Shown here one piece after another: positions 51,699-60,446 of a DNA stretch of 64,000 nucleotides. This DNA is from Bryobacterales bacterium (lineage in GTDB: Bacteria > Acidobacteriota > Terriglobia > Bryobacterales > Bryobacteraceae), in NCBI GenBank assembly GCA_019261985.1, contig JAFAQY010000112.1, positions 1-64,000 on the forward strand, in the 5' to 3' direction. A program made the position numbers and the translations under genes. The notes beneath the pieces were generated by a model, which saw nothing but the letters and a program-made list of their open reading frames with translations, did not search any database and had not been told where the DNA came from. Position 1 is the stretch's first letter. The number at the start of each line of letters is the position of its first letter.

Positions 51699-54446
51699 AT
51701 GCATCAAATAGTGCGCCGCTCGTTCACTCCTGTAATTTACGCCGCTATCGCCTTCGCGCTGTCGGCGTATTCACAAACATCACCGGCCGGCGTTCAGCGA
51801 ATCACTTCGGTCGAGGGAATTACCGAATACCGGCTTCCCAACGGACTCCAGGTTTTGCTCTTTCCGGATAATTCGAAGCCCACGGTGACGGTGAATGTGA
51901 CCTATCTTGTGGGGGCGCGGCACGAAGGTTATGGAGAATCGGGCATGGCCCACCTGCTGGAGCACATGCTCTTCAAAGGAACCGCCAAACGTGCAGAAGT
52001 AGTTTCTGAAATACGGAATCACGCGTCTGCATTTAACGGAACCACCGCGTGGGACCGGACCAACTACTTCGAAACCATGACCGCGACCGACGAAAATCTG
52101 CACTGGGCGCTGGACATGGAATCGGATCGCATGGTGAATTCGCGCGTGTCGCGCCAGGATCTGGATACCGAAATGACGGTGGTTCGAAATGAGTTTGAAA
52201 ACGGCGAGAACAATCCGCAAAACGTTCTGCGCCAGCGCGTGATGTCGACGGCCTATCTGTGGCACGGATATGGACGCGCGGTAATCGGAGCGCGAAGCGA
52301 CATCGAGAAGGTTCCCATCGACAGGCTGCAGGCCTTTTACCACAATTACTATCAGCCCGATAACGCCATTTTGGTGGTAACCGGAAAATACGATCCGGCA
52401 AAGGCCTTGAATTGGGTGCAGGAAACGTTTGGCGCGATCCCGAAGCCCACGCGGAAGCTCAATCCCACCTACACCGAGGAACCGGTTCAGGACGGCGAGC
52501 GCGATGTTACTCTACGGCGCGTCGGCGATACGCAGGCCGTGGTCGCCGCATATCATATCCCGGCGGCATCGCACCCCGATTTCGCCGCTTTGGAAGTACT
52601 GGCCGGAGTCATAGGCGATAATCCTGCCGGCCGGCTCTACAAGGCGCTTGTCGATTCGAAAAAAGCCGTCGCGGCAAACGCCAATGCTTTGCAATTGCAC
52701 GATCCCGGGTTGTTGCTTTTGTACGCAAGCTTGCGCAGGGAGCAATCGCTCGATGACGTTCAGAAGACAATGCTGCAAGTGGTCGAGGGCGTAGTGAAGG
52801 AACAGCCGTCCAAAGAAGAAGTAGACCGGCAGCGAACGCGGTTGCTGAAAGAGTTCGAACTGATGTTAAACGATTCTTCGCGGGTGGGCTTAATCATAAG
52901 CGAAGCGGCCGCGGCCGGCGACTGGCGTCTCCTTTTTACCGAGCGCGACGACCTCCAAAAGGTCACCCCCGCGGATGTGGCGCGCGTCGCGAAGCAATAT
53001 CTCAAGCCCGACAACATGACCCTGGGACGTTTCATTCCCACGGAAGCGCCCGACAGATCGGACATTCCGGCTTCGCCGGACCTGGTATCGAAGCTGAAGG
53101 ATTACAAGGGTAACGCTCCCGTGCAGGAAGGCGAGGTTTTCGAACCTACCCCGGCGAATATTGAGGCACGGGTGGTCCGCGCGACGCTGTCAGGCGGCCT
53201 CAAACTCGTCCTGCTGCCGAAGAAGAATCGCGGAGGGACGGTGGTTGCCGCCATAAGCCTGCACTTCGGCGACGAAAAAACCCTGATGGGCAAGACCGCC
53301 GTCGCGCGGCTTACCGGAGCCGTGTTGATTCGCGGAACGCAGAAGCACACGCGACAACAATTGCAGGATGAGCTTGACAGGTTGAAGGTGCGCCTGAATG
53401 TCGGCGGTTCCGTCACCGGAGCGAATGCAAGTTTAGAAACCGTTCAGGCAAGCTTGGCGCCCGCTCTGAGGCTGGCGGCCGAGGTCTTGCGCGAGCCTTC
53501 GCTTCCGGAATCCGAACTCGAGCAAATTCGCCAGACCCTGCTCGCAGGTTTGGAGAATTCGCGCAGCGAGCCAACCGCAATAGCGGCGATCGCATTGAAC
53601 CGGCATTTTGCGTCGCCTTATCCGGCGGACGACCCCCGCGCCGTCCAAACTTTGGATGAGCAGATCGCGGGTATTAAGAAGGTAACGCTCGCGGATGTTA
53701 AAAAATTCTATGCCGATTTTTATGGCGCATCGAACGGAGAGTTGGCCGTGGTGGGCGATTTCGATCCCGCGGAAGTGCAGAAGGTCGCGGCCGAGTTGTT
53801 CGGGACATGGAAAAGCCCGTCATCGTATTCTCAGGTAAAGCGGACATGGCAGAAGCTGGACCCGATCAATCAGTCGTTCGAGACTCCGGACAAGGCCAAT
53901 GCGATGGTGCTGGGCGCCATCACTCTGAATTTGGATGACGACGATCCCGATTACGCCGCTTTGTGGATCGCCAACAACATCTTCGGCAGCAGCCCGAATA
54001 GCCGCTTATTTACGCGAATTCGCGGCAAAGATGGCCTCAGCTATGGCGTAGGCACCGCCTACAATGCGGGCCCGCAAGAGAAATATGGTCAGCTCGCCTT
54101 CCAGGCAATCGCAAATCCGCAGAACGCGCCCAAGGTGCAGGCTGCGTTCAAGGAAGAGTTAAACCGCGCTGTGACCCAAGGCTTCACTGCCGAGGAAGTA
54201 GAAACCGCTAAGAAACAATTCGCGCAGGATAACGCGGTACAGATGTCTCAGGATGCCTTTCTGGCGAGCACACTGGCTCGGTACACCCAGTACAATCGCA
54301 CGATGGTCCGTCTGGCGGATATGTTGAAGAGGGTGCAGACGCTGACTGCGGACCAAGTCAATGCCGCATTTAAGAAATGGATCGACCCTGCGCAGTTTTC
54401 TTATGTCATGGCGGGAGATTTCAAAAAGGCGGGGGTTACGCCGTAG
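51699..54446 (+). CDS. Secreted M16 family zinc peptidase, double-domain
   Basis: The 915-residue protein has a signal peptide (residues 10-26, ending SQ) and two M16 units. The first contains the inverted zinc motif HLLEH at residues 85-89 with a downstream glutamate in VRNEFENGENNPQN, so it is catalytic. The second (from about residue 490) has VARLTGAVLIRGT in the equivalent place and lacks HxxEH, so it is structural, as in other pitrilysin-like pairs. GGAGGA lies seven bases before the ATG at 51699; the frame itself extends 41 codons upstream into queA. It would degrade peptides in the periplasm. Confidence 0.93.
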   Translation: MHQIVRRSFTPVIYAAIAFALSAYSQTSPAGVQRITSVEGITEYRLPNGLQVLLFPDNSKPTVTVNVTYLVGARHEGYGESGMAHLLEHMLFKGTAKRAEVVSEIRNHASAFNGTTAWDRTNYFETMTATDENLHWALDMESDRMVNSRVSRQDLDTEMTVVRNEFENGENNPQNVLRQRVMSTAYLWHGYGRAVIGARSDIEKVPIDRLQAFYHNYYQPDNAILVVTGKYDPAKALNWVQETFGAIPKPTRKLNPTYTEEPVQDGERDVTLRRVGDTQAVVAAYHIPAASHPDFAALEVLAGVIGDNPAGRLYKALVDSKKAVAANANALQLHDPGLLLLYASLRREQSLDDVQKTMLQVVEGVVKEQPSKEEVDRQRTRLLKEFELMLNDSSRVGLIISEAAAAGDWRLLFTERDDLQKVTPADVARVAKQYLKPDNMTLGRFIPTEAPDRSDIPASPDLVSKLKDYKGNAPVQEGEVFEPTPANIEARVVRATLSGGLKLVLLPKKNRGGTVVAAISLHFGDEKTLMGKTAVARLTGAVLIRGTQKHTRQQLQDELDRLKVRLNVGGSVTGANASLETVQASLAPALRLAAEVLREPSLPESELEQIRQTLLAGLENSRSEPTAIAAIALNRHFASPYPADDPRAVQTLDEQIAGIKKVTLADVKKFYADFYGASNGELAVVGDFDPAEVQKVAAELFGTWKSPSSYSQVKRTWQKLDPINQSFETPDKANAMVLGAITLNLDDDDPDYAALWIANNIFGSSPNSRLFTRIRGKDGLSYGVGTAYNAGPQEKYGQLAFQAIANPQNAPKVQAAFKEELNRAVTQGFTAEEVETAKKQFAQDNAVQMSQDAFLASTLARYTQYNRTMVRLADMLKRVQTLTADQVNAAFKKWIDPAQFSYVMAGDFKKAGVTP

Positions 54447-54477
54447 CGAGCGTGACCACAGTACTCTGGAATTAGCA

Positions 54478-54720
54478 ATGCATCGTGAAAGTTTACACAA
54501 ACTGGTGGACCGTATACCCGAGGACGAGATGGGCGCTGCCCGGCGCTTTCTAGAGTATCTCGCGCTGCCTGCCGCGTATCGTGCCGCGCTCGGTGCACCG
54601 CAAGATGATGAACCCGTCACCGAGTCCGAAGCGGCTAATATTTTGCGAGCACAGAACGAAGTCCGCGCTGGCACGGTAGTCTCGCACGAGGAAATCCTAC
54701 GTGAGTTCGGTCTGCAGTGA
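54478..54720 (+). CDS. Antitoxin-like protein of a RelE-type module
   Basis: The 80-residue acidic protein starts at 54478 (MHRESLHKLVDRIPEDEMGA), with an N-terminal helical part and a C-terminal helix-rich tail (VTESEAANILRAQNEVRAGT, SHEEILREFGL) of the kind found next to RelE/ParE toxins. The C-terminal SHEEILREFGL is a frequent ending of such antitoxins. It overlaps the toxin start by four bases (GTGA). An upstream in-frame start at 54361 lies in the peptidase gene and is not used. Confidence 0.8.
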   Translation: MHRESLHKLVDRIPEDEMGAARRFLEYLALPAAYRAALGAPQDDEPVTESEAANILRAQNEVRAGTVVSHEEILREFGLQ

Positions 54721-54920
54721 AGTTTATTTGGCCGGAATCGGCGCGATCTGAGTTACGAAAAATTCATCGGGAAGCCGCTCAACGAATTCTACAGGTACTA
54801 ACTCGCTATGCATGTTCAGGCGAAGGGGACGTGAAGGCTTTTTCCGGGCAATGGCAGCGTTATTTTCGCCTCCGGGCTGGAGAGTGTCGCGTTCGACATA
54901 GGCCCGACGCATACCGGTAG
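54717..54920 (+). CDS. RelE/ParE-like toxin, internally shortened
   Basis: The 67-residue protein begins at a GTG with KFIWPESARSELRKIHREAA and continues to WQRYFRLRAGECRV, the first two thirds of a RelE-fold toxin. It then jumps directly to RHRPDAYR, the end of the family. The usual strand between them (about 15-20 residues) is missing without a frameshift. Normal members are about 85-90 residues. The toxin is therefore likely inactive or weakened, while the antitoxin remains intact. Confidence 0.75.
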   Translation: MKFIWPESARSELRKIHREAAQRILQVLTRYACSGEGDVKAFSGQWQRYFRLRAGECRVRHRPDAYR

Positions 54921-54927
54921 CCGGAAC

Positions 54928-56286
54928 ATGGGAAAAAACGCCAGGATTTTAATCGCCGATGATCAGCAAGACGTCGTCGAGGCGCTACGTCTGCTGCTCA
55001 AAGGCGAGGGTTTCGACATCGCCACCGCTCACTCTCCGGGAGGGATTGTCGCCTGTTTGGAAAGCGGCGATTTCGATGTTGTCCTGATGGACCTCAACTA
55101 CACGCGCGATACTACTTCCGGACAGGAAGGGCTCGATTTGCTCGCGCGGATTCAGCAGATCGACGGCACGCTCCCGGTCGTGGTTATGACGGCTTGGGGC
55201 AGCGTGGAACTGGCGGTCGAGGCGATGCGGCGCGGCGCCAGCGACTTTGTCCAAAAGCCTTGGGAGAATGCGCGGCTGCTCACGATTGTTCGAACCCAGG
55301 TAGAGCTGAGTCGCGCGCTCAAGCGCAGCCAGCGGCTCGAAGCGGAAAACCGGCTGCTTCGCACCGGAGACCGTCCGGCTTTGATTGCCGAAGCTCCCTC
55401 GATGCAGCCCGTATTACAGTTGATTGCGCGCGTGGGTCCTTCCGATGCGAACGTGCTAATCACAGGCGAGCCCGGCGCCGGAAAGGAAGTAGTTGCGCGA
55501 TCCCTTTACGCGGTTTCGAGCCGGGCCTCGCGGCCGATGGTTACGGTGAATGCTGGCGGGCTCGCCGAGGGAGTGTTCGAAAGCGAGCTGTTTGGACACG
55601 TTAAAGGCGCGTTTACCGACGCCAAGATGGATCGGGTGGGCCGGTTTGAGCTTGCCGACGGAGGCACGCTGTTTCTGGATGAGATCGCGAATGTGCCGCT
55701 GAATCTTCAAGCGAAGCTGCTGCGCGTTCTCGAAACCGGCGAGATGGAGCGGGTAGGATCCTCCAAAACCAAACGCGTGGACGTACGCGTGATCTCAGCC
55801 ACAAATGCAAATCTGGCCGAAGAAGTCGCGAACGGCCGTTTCCGGCAGGACTTGCTCTTCCGGCTCAATACGATCGAAATTCACTTGCCTGCGCTTCGCG
55901 AGCGCCGCGAAGATATTCCCGTGCTGGCCTCCCATTTCCTGCAGACGCATGCGCAGCGCTACCGCAAGCACATCGAAGGGTTCGATCCGGCGGCGATGCA
56001 GGCGCTTCTCGATTATCCATGGCGAGGCAATGTGCGCGAGCTGACTCATGTACTGGAGCGCGCGGTCCTGATGGCGCAGGATTCTTTAATCCGGTCCGGC
56101 GATCTGGCGCTGCGTCCACTCGCTTCAGGCTCCGCGCGGCTGGAAGACATGAGCCTGGAAGAGGTAGAGGAGTTTCTGATCAAGAAAGCGCTGGCGCGGT
56201 ATAACGGAAACGTGAGCCATGCGGCGGCCGCGCTGGGTTTAAGCCGGAGCGCGCTGTACCGCCGCTTGGAGCGCTTCGGGTTGTAA
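54928..56286 (+). CDS. NtrC-family sigma-54-dependent response regulator
   Basis: The 452-residue protein has a receiver domain (residues 1-125) with the acidic pair DD at 11-12, phosphoacceptor D55 in VLMDLN and K110 in FVQKPW. The AAA+ domain follows with Walker A GEPGAGKE at 180-187, GAFTDA at 227-232 (the sigma-54 contact loop) and [13 protein letters not shown] Fis-type helix-turn-helix closes it ([20 protein letters not shown]). It activates sigma-54 promoters after phosphorylation, most likely by the histidine kinase encoded five bases downstream. Targets are unknown; such pairs often control envelope or nitrogen functions. Confidence 0.95.
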   Translation: MGKNARILIADDQQDVVEALRLLLKGEGFDIATAHSPGGIVACLESGDFDVVLMDLNYTRDTTSGQEGLDLLARIQQIDGTLPVVVMTAWGSVELAVEAMRRGASDFVQKPWENARLLTIVRTQVELSRALKRSQRLEAENRLLRTGDRPALIAEAPSMQPVLQLIARVGPSDANVLITGEPGAGKEVVARSLYAVSSRASRPMVTVNAGGLAEGVFESELFGHVKGAFTDAKMDRVGRFELADGGTLFLDEIANVPLNLQAKLLRVLETGEMERVGSSKTKRVDVRVISATNANLAEEVANGRFRQDLLFRLNTIEIHLPALRERREDIPVLASHFLQTHAQRYRKHIEGFDPAAMQALLDYPWRGNVRELTHVLERAVLMAQDSLIRSGDLALRPLASGSARLEDMSLEEVEEFLIKKALARYNGNVSHAAAALGLSRSALYRRLERFGL

Positions 56287-56291
56287 TTCTT

Positions 56292-57635
56292 ATGAGCATC
56301 CGGCGCTGGCTGTACCGGCTGCGGCCCGTGCACGAACAACGCATGATGCTGCTAGCCCTCGCCGGCGGACTACCAGCCGCGGCCATCGCGATCGTGCTGC
56401 TGTGGACCGGAAACTTCGCCACGCGCACGCGGTGGACGCTGGCAGGTCTCCTCCTTTTGGTGCTTTGGGCTTTCTCATCCGCCGTGCGCGAGCGTGTCGC
56501 CTCGCCCTTGCGAACTCTTTCCAGCCTGCTCGAAGCCATGCGCGAGGGCGACTATTCCATCCGCGCGCGCCGCGCGCGGGGGGAAGACGCGCTCGGCGGG
56601 GTGATGGTCCAGGTGAACGCGATGGCGGCGACGCTGCGTGCTCAGCGACTCGGCGCGCTTGAAGCCACCACTCTTCTGCGAAAAGTGATGGAGGAGATTG
56701 ACGTTGCGGTATTCGCATTCGATGGCGACAGGCGGCTCCGTTTAGTCAATCGCGCCGGCGAGCGCCTGCTGGCATGTCCGGTCGAACGTATGCTTAACGA
56801 CACCGCCGAATCGCTCGGTTTGCAGGAATACCTGGAGGGCGATGAGATGCAGACCGTGCAGAGGACGTTTCCCTCGGGCCCGGGAAGATGGGGCATTCAC
56901 CGTTCAGGCTTTCGTGAAGGAGGATTGCCGCACCAATTATTGGTGGTCACGGATTTGACTCGGGCCTTGCGCGAGGAAGAGCTGCAAGCCTGGCAAAGGC
57001 TGGTTCGCGTGCTGGGACACGAATTGAACAATTCGCTGGCGCCGATTAAGTCCATCGCCGGGAGCCTCGATTCGCTGATACGCCGCAATACGAACGGCGG
57101 CGCGACGGAATGGCGCGAGGATGCGCTTCACGGATTGTCGATCATCGGTTCCCGCAGCGAAAGCCTTAGCCGGTTTATGGGCGCGTATGCGCGGCTGGCG
57201 AAGCTCCCTCGTCCGCAGCTTGCGCCTATGGACGTTCGTGAATGGGTCCGCCATGTGGCGAGTCTGGAGCCTCGGATGCATGTGGAGGTAAGCCCCGGCC
57301 CGGAACTGCGGATTCAAGGCGACCGCGATCAGCTCGAACAGCTTCTGATCAATTTAGTGCGTAACGGAGCGGATGCGGCGCTTGAAACAGGAGGATGCGT
57401 ATTTGTTTCATGGCGGCGGACGGGCCCGCACATCGAGGTTTCTGTCGAAGATGAAGGGCCGGGCTTATCGAATACCTCCAATCTATTCGTTCCGTTCTTC
57501 ACCACAAAACCCGGAGGATCGGGGATCGGGCTGGTCCTGAGCCGGCAAATAGCGGAGGCGCATGGCGGGTCTCTCGATCTGCGCAATCGCGTTCCGGGTC
57601 CCGGGTGCGAAGCGCGCTTAGTGCTGCCGGGCTGA
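56292..57635 (+). CDS. Sensor histidine kinase, partner of the NtrC-type regulator
   Basis: The 447-residue protein has two closely spaced transmembrane helices (MMLLALAGGLPAAAIAIVLL and WTLAGLLLLVLWAFSSAV), a HAMP-like segment, a PAS-like region (residues about 130-220) and a kinase core. The phosphorylated histidine is in VLGHELNNSLAPIKSI. The ATPase boxes are LINLVRNGADAAL (N box), VEDEGPGLSN (G1) and GGSGIGLVLSRQIAEAHGG (G2). The HELNN motif is typical of NtrB/NtrY-like kinases working with sigma-54 activators. There is almost no periplasmic loop, so the signal is probably membrane or cytoplasmic. Confidence 0.94.
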   Translation: MSIRRWLYRLRPVHEQRMMLLALAGGLPAAAIAIVLLWTGNFATRTRWTLAGLLLLVLWAFSSAVRERVASPLRTLSSLLEAMREGDYSIRARRARGEDALGGVMVQVNAMAATLRAQRLGALEATTLLRKVMEEIDVAVFAFDGDRRLRLVNRAGERLLACPVERMLNDTAESLGLQEYLEGDEMQTVQRTFPSGPGRWGIHRSGFREGGLPHQLLVVTDLTRALREEELQAWQRLVRVLGHELNNSLAPIKSIAGSLDSLIRRNTNGGATEWREDALHGLSIIGSRSESLSRFMGAYARLAKLPRPQLAPMDVREWVRHVASLEPRMHVEVSPGPELRIQGDRDQLEQLLINLVRNGADAALETGGCVFVSWRRTGPHIEVSVEDEGPGLSNTSNLFVPFFTTKPGGSGIGLVLSRQIAEAHGGSLDLRNRVPGPGCEARLVLPG

Positions 57636-57689
57636 TTCTTTTCCGGCTCCCTCGGGCAGGCATGCTGTAATGGAAAATTGCCTCCGCCG

Positions 57690-58574
57690 ATGATCGACCT
57701 CCACAGCCACACCGACCGCTCGGACGGAACGCTCAGTCCGGCGGCACTGGTCGAACGCGCGGTGCAAACCGGTCTCACGGCGCTTGCCATCACGGATCAC
57801 GATACGTTCGCCGGCTACGAATTGGCCTTGCCGGTAGCGCAAGCGCGCAGACTCGACTTGGTGTGCGGCATTGAGCTGAGCACTCGCCCGGAAGGGCCGG
57901 GCGGAGGTCAGCGACCGGTATCTATCCACTTACTCGGCTATTTTCCCGCCGAGCCGCCGAGCATGGAATTTCGCCAGTGGATTCAATCCATGCTCAAGAG
58001 CCGTCATCAGCGCAATCTCGGGTTGATCGATAAGCTGCGTTCGTTTGGGCTCGACATATCGCTCGAGGAAGTGCAAGCGCTTGGAAAGCATTTGACGGCG
58101 CGTCCGCATTTCGCGCAAGTTTTGCTGAGGAAAGGCTACGTTTCAAGCTTGCAGGAAGCCTTCGATGTATATCTTGCAGACGAAGCCAAGGCTGCGGTTG
58201 CGCGAGACGAGCCGCCGCTTAAAGAAGCGATTCGCAAAATCGGAGATGCGGGCGGCATCGCATCGCTGGCCCATCCAGTCCGGATTCCGGGGGGCCGCGA
58301 CCGCGCCGTGTTTGCTCCGTTTTTGAAGGATCTCGCCGCCGCGGGCCTTCACGCCATTGAAGTAATTCATACCGAACATCAGCCCTCCGATATCGCGCTG
58401 TACCAGCAGATGGCAAATGAGTTCGGCCTGCTTGCAACCGGCGGCTCCGATTTCCATGGCGACACGAAACCAGGGATAGAATTAGGGACCGGGCGGAATA
58501 ACAACGTCCATGTGGACGCGGCGTTGCTCGACCGGATGAGGGCACGCTGCGCCGCCGGACAGGAGGCACTCTAA
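57690..58574 (+). CDS. PHP-domain phosphoesterase
   Basis: The 294-residue protein has the PHP metal-binding motifs IDLHSHTDRSDGTL, AITDHDTFAGYE, GIELST and SIHLLGYF, with a final GSDFHGD. Members of this TrpH-like group act as 3',5'-nucleotide bisphosphate phosphatases or 5'-3' RNA/DNA exonucleases (RNase AM type). The in-frame TTG at 57678 is ignored in favour of the ATG at 57690 directly before IDLHSH. AGGAGG near the 3' end serves the next gene. Confidence 0.9.
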   Translation: MIDLHSHTDRSDGTLSPAALVERAVQTGLTALAITDHDTFAGYELALPVAQARRLDLVCGIELSTRPEGPGGGQRPVSIHLLGYFPAEPPSMEFRQWIQSMLKSRHQRNLGLIDKLRSFGLDISLEEVQALGKHLTARPHFAQVLLRKGYVSSLQEAFDVYLADEAKAAVARDEPPLKEAIRKIGDAGGIASLAHPVRIPGGRDRAVFAPFLKDLAAAGLHAIEVIHTEHQPSDIALYQQMANEFGLLATGGSDFHGDTKPGIELGTGRNNNVHVDAALLDRMRARCAAGQEAL

Positions 58575-58575
58575 T

Positions 58576-59748
58576 ATGAAGCGCAGCTCGAATCGGATTC
58601 TTACCACCCATGCGGGGCGGCTCGATGGTCCGCCGGACTTCCGGGCCAAGATGGGCCGGATTTTGTCGGGGAAATCGCCGGACTTGGAGTCGCTGAAGCC
58701 GCAAGTCCGTACTTCCATGACGGAAATCGTTCGCCTGCAATCGGAGGCTGGCATTGACGTGATTAGCGATGGCGAGCTTGGAAAGCTCGGCTTCGGCTTC
58801 GCGTACTACGGGCGGCGGTTATCGGGCCTTGGAGTGAGGCCGCTGAAAGCCGGCGAGTCGGGTTGGATGGGGCACAACTCCGGCGAGCGGGCGGAGTTCG
58901 CCGATTTTTATAAAGAACTCGGATTCATGCCCGAGCCGATGGAGCGCTCGATCTGCAACGCTCCGATTACGTATATCGGGCAGGCGGAAGTCCAGAGCGA
59001 TATCGAGACATTCAAATCGGCCCTGGCTGCGTCAGGAGCTAAGCCGGAAGAGGCGTTCATGTGCGTGCTCGCGCCGGGCTGGATCGAGCACTTTTTTCAC
59101 AATGAGTACTACAAAACGGACGAGGATTACCTCTTCGCTTTGGCCGATGCGATGAAGCAGGAATATAAGGCAATTGTCGATGCCGGCTTCATTCTTCAGC
59201 TCGACGATCCCGCGTTGCCGGATACCTATGACATGATTGTGCCCCGGCCAACAGTTGAGGAATATCGAAAATTCGCGGCTGTACGCGTGGATGCGCTCAA
59301 TCACGCCCTCACCGGCTTGCCCGAGGATCGCGTGCGGTTTCATTGCTGCTGGGGAAGCTGGCACGGGCCGCACACCTCCGACCTGCCCTTGAAGCATATT
59401 GTCGATTTGATGCTGAAAATCAAGGCGGGCGCGTATTCGGTGGAGGCGGCGAATCCGCGCCACGAACACGAGTGGAGGGTCTGGCGCGATGTCAAACTCC
59501 CCGAAGGCAAGATTTTGATTCCCGGCGTGGTCAGCCACGCGAGCAACGTGGTGGAGCACCCTGAACTGGTCGCGGATCGCATCGTGTTGTACGCAGGACT
59601 GGTCGGCCGCGAAAACGTGATCGCGGGAACGGACTGCGGACTCGGACTGCGGGTGCATCCGCAGATCGCGTGGGCCAAGCTGAAGACGCTCGCCGAGGGC
59701 GCGGAAATGGCGTCGAAGCAGTTGTGGGGCGCTAAGGCGGGGCTTTAA
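58576..59748 (+). CDS. MetE-like cobalamin-independent methyltransferase family protein
   Basis: The 390-residue protein resembles the C-terminal half of MetE and the epoxyalkane:CoM transferases: TTHAGRLDGPP at the start, SDGELGKLGF, LQLDDPALPDT, and the zinc-site regions HCCWGSWHGPH and GTDCGLGLRVHP. The first histidine-cysteine and the last cysteine would bind zinc that activates a thiol. It lacks the N-terminal MetE half, so the methyl or alkyl donor is not the usual one and the function is unknown. It follows the PHP gene by one base, with AGGAGG upstream. Confidence 0.85.
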   Translation: MKRSSNRILTTHAGRLDGPPDFRAKMGRILSGKSPDLESLKPQVRTSMTEIVRLQSEAGIDVISDGELGKLGFGFAYYGRRLSGLGVRPLKAGESGWMGHNSGERAEFADFYKELGFMPEPMERSICNAPITYIGQAEVQSDIETFKSALAASGAKPEEAFMCVLAPGWIEHFFHNEYYKTDEDYLFALADAMKQEYKAIVDAGFILQLDDPALPDTYDMIVPRPTVEEYRKFAAVRVDALNHALTGLPEDRVRFHCCWGSWHGPHTSDLPLKHIVDLMLKIKAGAYSVEAANPRHEHEWRVWRDVKLPEGKILIPGVVSHASNVVEHPELVADRIVLYAGLVGRENVIAGTDCGLGLRVHPQIAWAKLKTLAEGAEMASKQLWGAKAGL

Positions 59749-59794
59749 ATCGGAACTGGTCAGATGACCAGGTCAGTGCTAATCTAAAAGTGCG

Positions 59795-60037
59795 ATGAAG
59801 ACGCGAACGGTTAGCGCAACGGAGTTCAAAGCCAAATGCCTCGGCTTGCTCGACGAAGTTCAACAGAGTGGAGATACGATCACCGTGACTAAGCGAGGTC
59901 ACCCGGTCGCTGTTGTTAAGCCCGCCCCCAAAAAATATAAATCTCTCCGGAACAGATGGGCCGGTAAAATACAGATCCTCGGCGATATCGTAAATTTCGA
60001 TACTTCCCATCTCTGGGAAGCCCTCAAAAAGGATTGA
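59795..60037 (+). CDS. Phd/YefM-type antitoxin
   Basis: The 80-residue protein reads SATEFKAKCLGLLDEVQQSG then TITVTKRGHPVAVVKPAPKK, the classical Phd fold, with a C-terminal tail WEALKKD. It is seven bases upstream of a PIN toxin and forms a second VapBC-like module in the window, similar to but not identical with the one at 27098. Confidence 0.92.
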   Translation: MKTRTVSATEFKAKCLGLLDEVQQSGDTITVTKRGHPVAVVKPAPKKYKSLRNRWAGKIQILGDIVNFDTSHLWEALKKD

Positions 60038-60044
60038 CGATCTC

Positions 60045-60440
60045 TTGTTGCCCCGTCTCCTATTGGATACTCATATTCTAGTTCGATGGAGCTCCGACGC
60101 GAAGAAGCTAACGCGGGAACAGAGACGCGTGCTCGAGGCAGCAGCGCGCAATTCGGAACCCCTGGCAATCAGTGCGGTAACACTCCTCGAAGTCGCCCTA
60201 CTCTCGAACGGTGGCAAGCTGAAAGCTCCTCTGGACGACTTTTTTGCGGATCTCGAAGCTGACCCACTCGTAAACGTAATACCGCTAACGTATGAAGTGG
60301 CTTCGGAATTTGGCTCAATGGGTGTTTTGCAGGACCCCTCCGATCGAGCAATCGTGGCTACCGCCCGTATCCACGGTCTTCGGCTGGTTACTTCGGATCA
60401 GCGCATTATCGAATCACAGCTTGTACCGGTCGTGGAGTAA
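60045..60440 (+). CDS. vapC: VapC-type PIN-domain toxin
   Basis: The 131-residue protein has the PIN acidic pattern: LLLDTHILVRWSSD, ISAVTLLEVALLSNGG, DPSDRAIVATARIHG and VTSDQRI. The start is a TTG at 60045, seven bases after the antitoxin stop. It is likely a tRNA- or rRNA-cleaving ribonuclease. It converges on the RNase R gene with six bases between the stops. Confidence 0.9.
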   Translation: MLPRLLLDTHILVRWSSDAKKLTREQRRVLEAAARNSEPLAISAVTLLEVALLSNGGKLKAPLDDFFADLEADPLVNVIPLTYEVASEFGSMGVLQDPSDRAIVATARIHGLRLVTSDQRIIESQLVPVVE

Positions 60441-60446
60441 ACCAGT

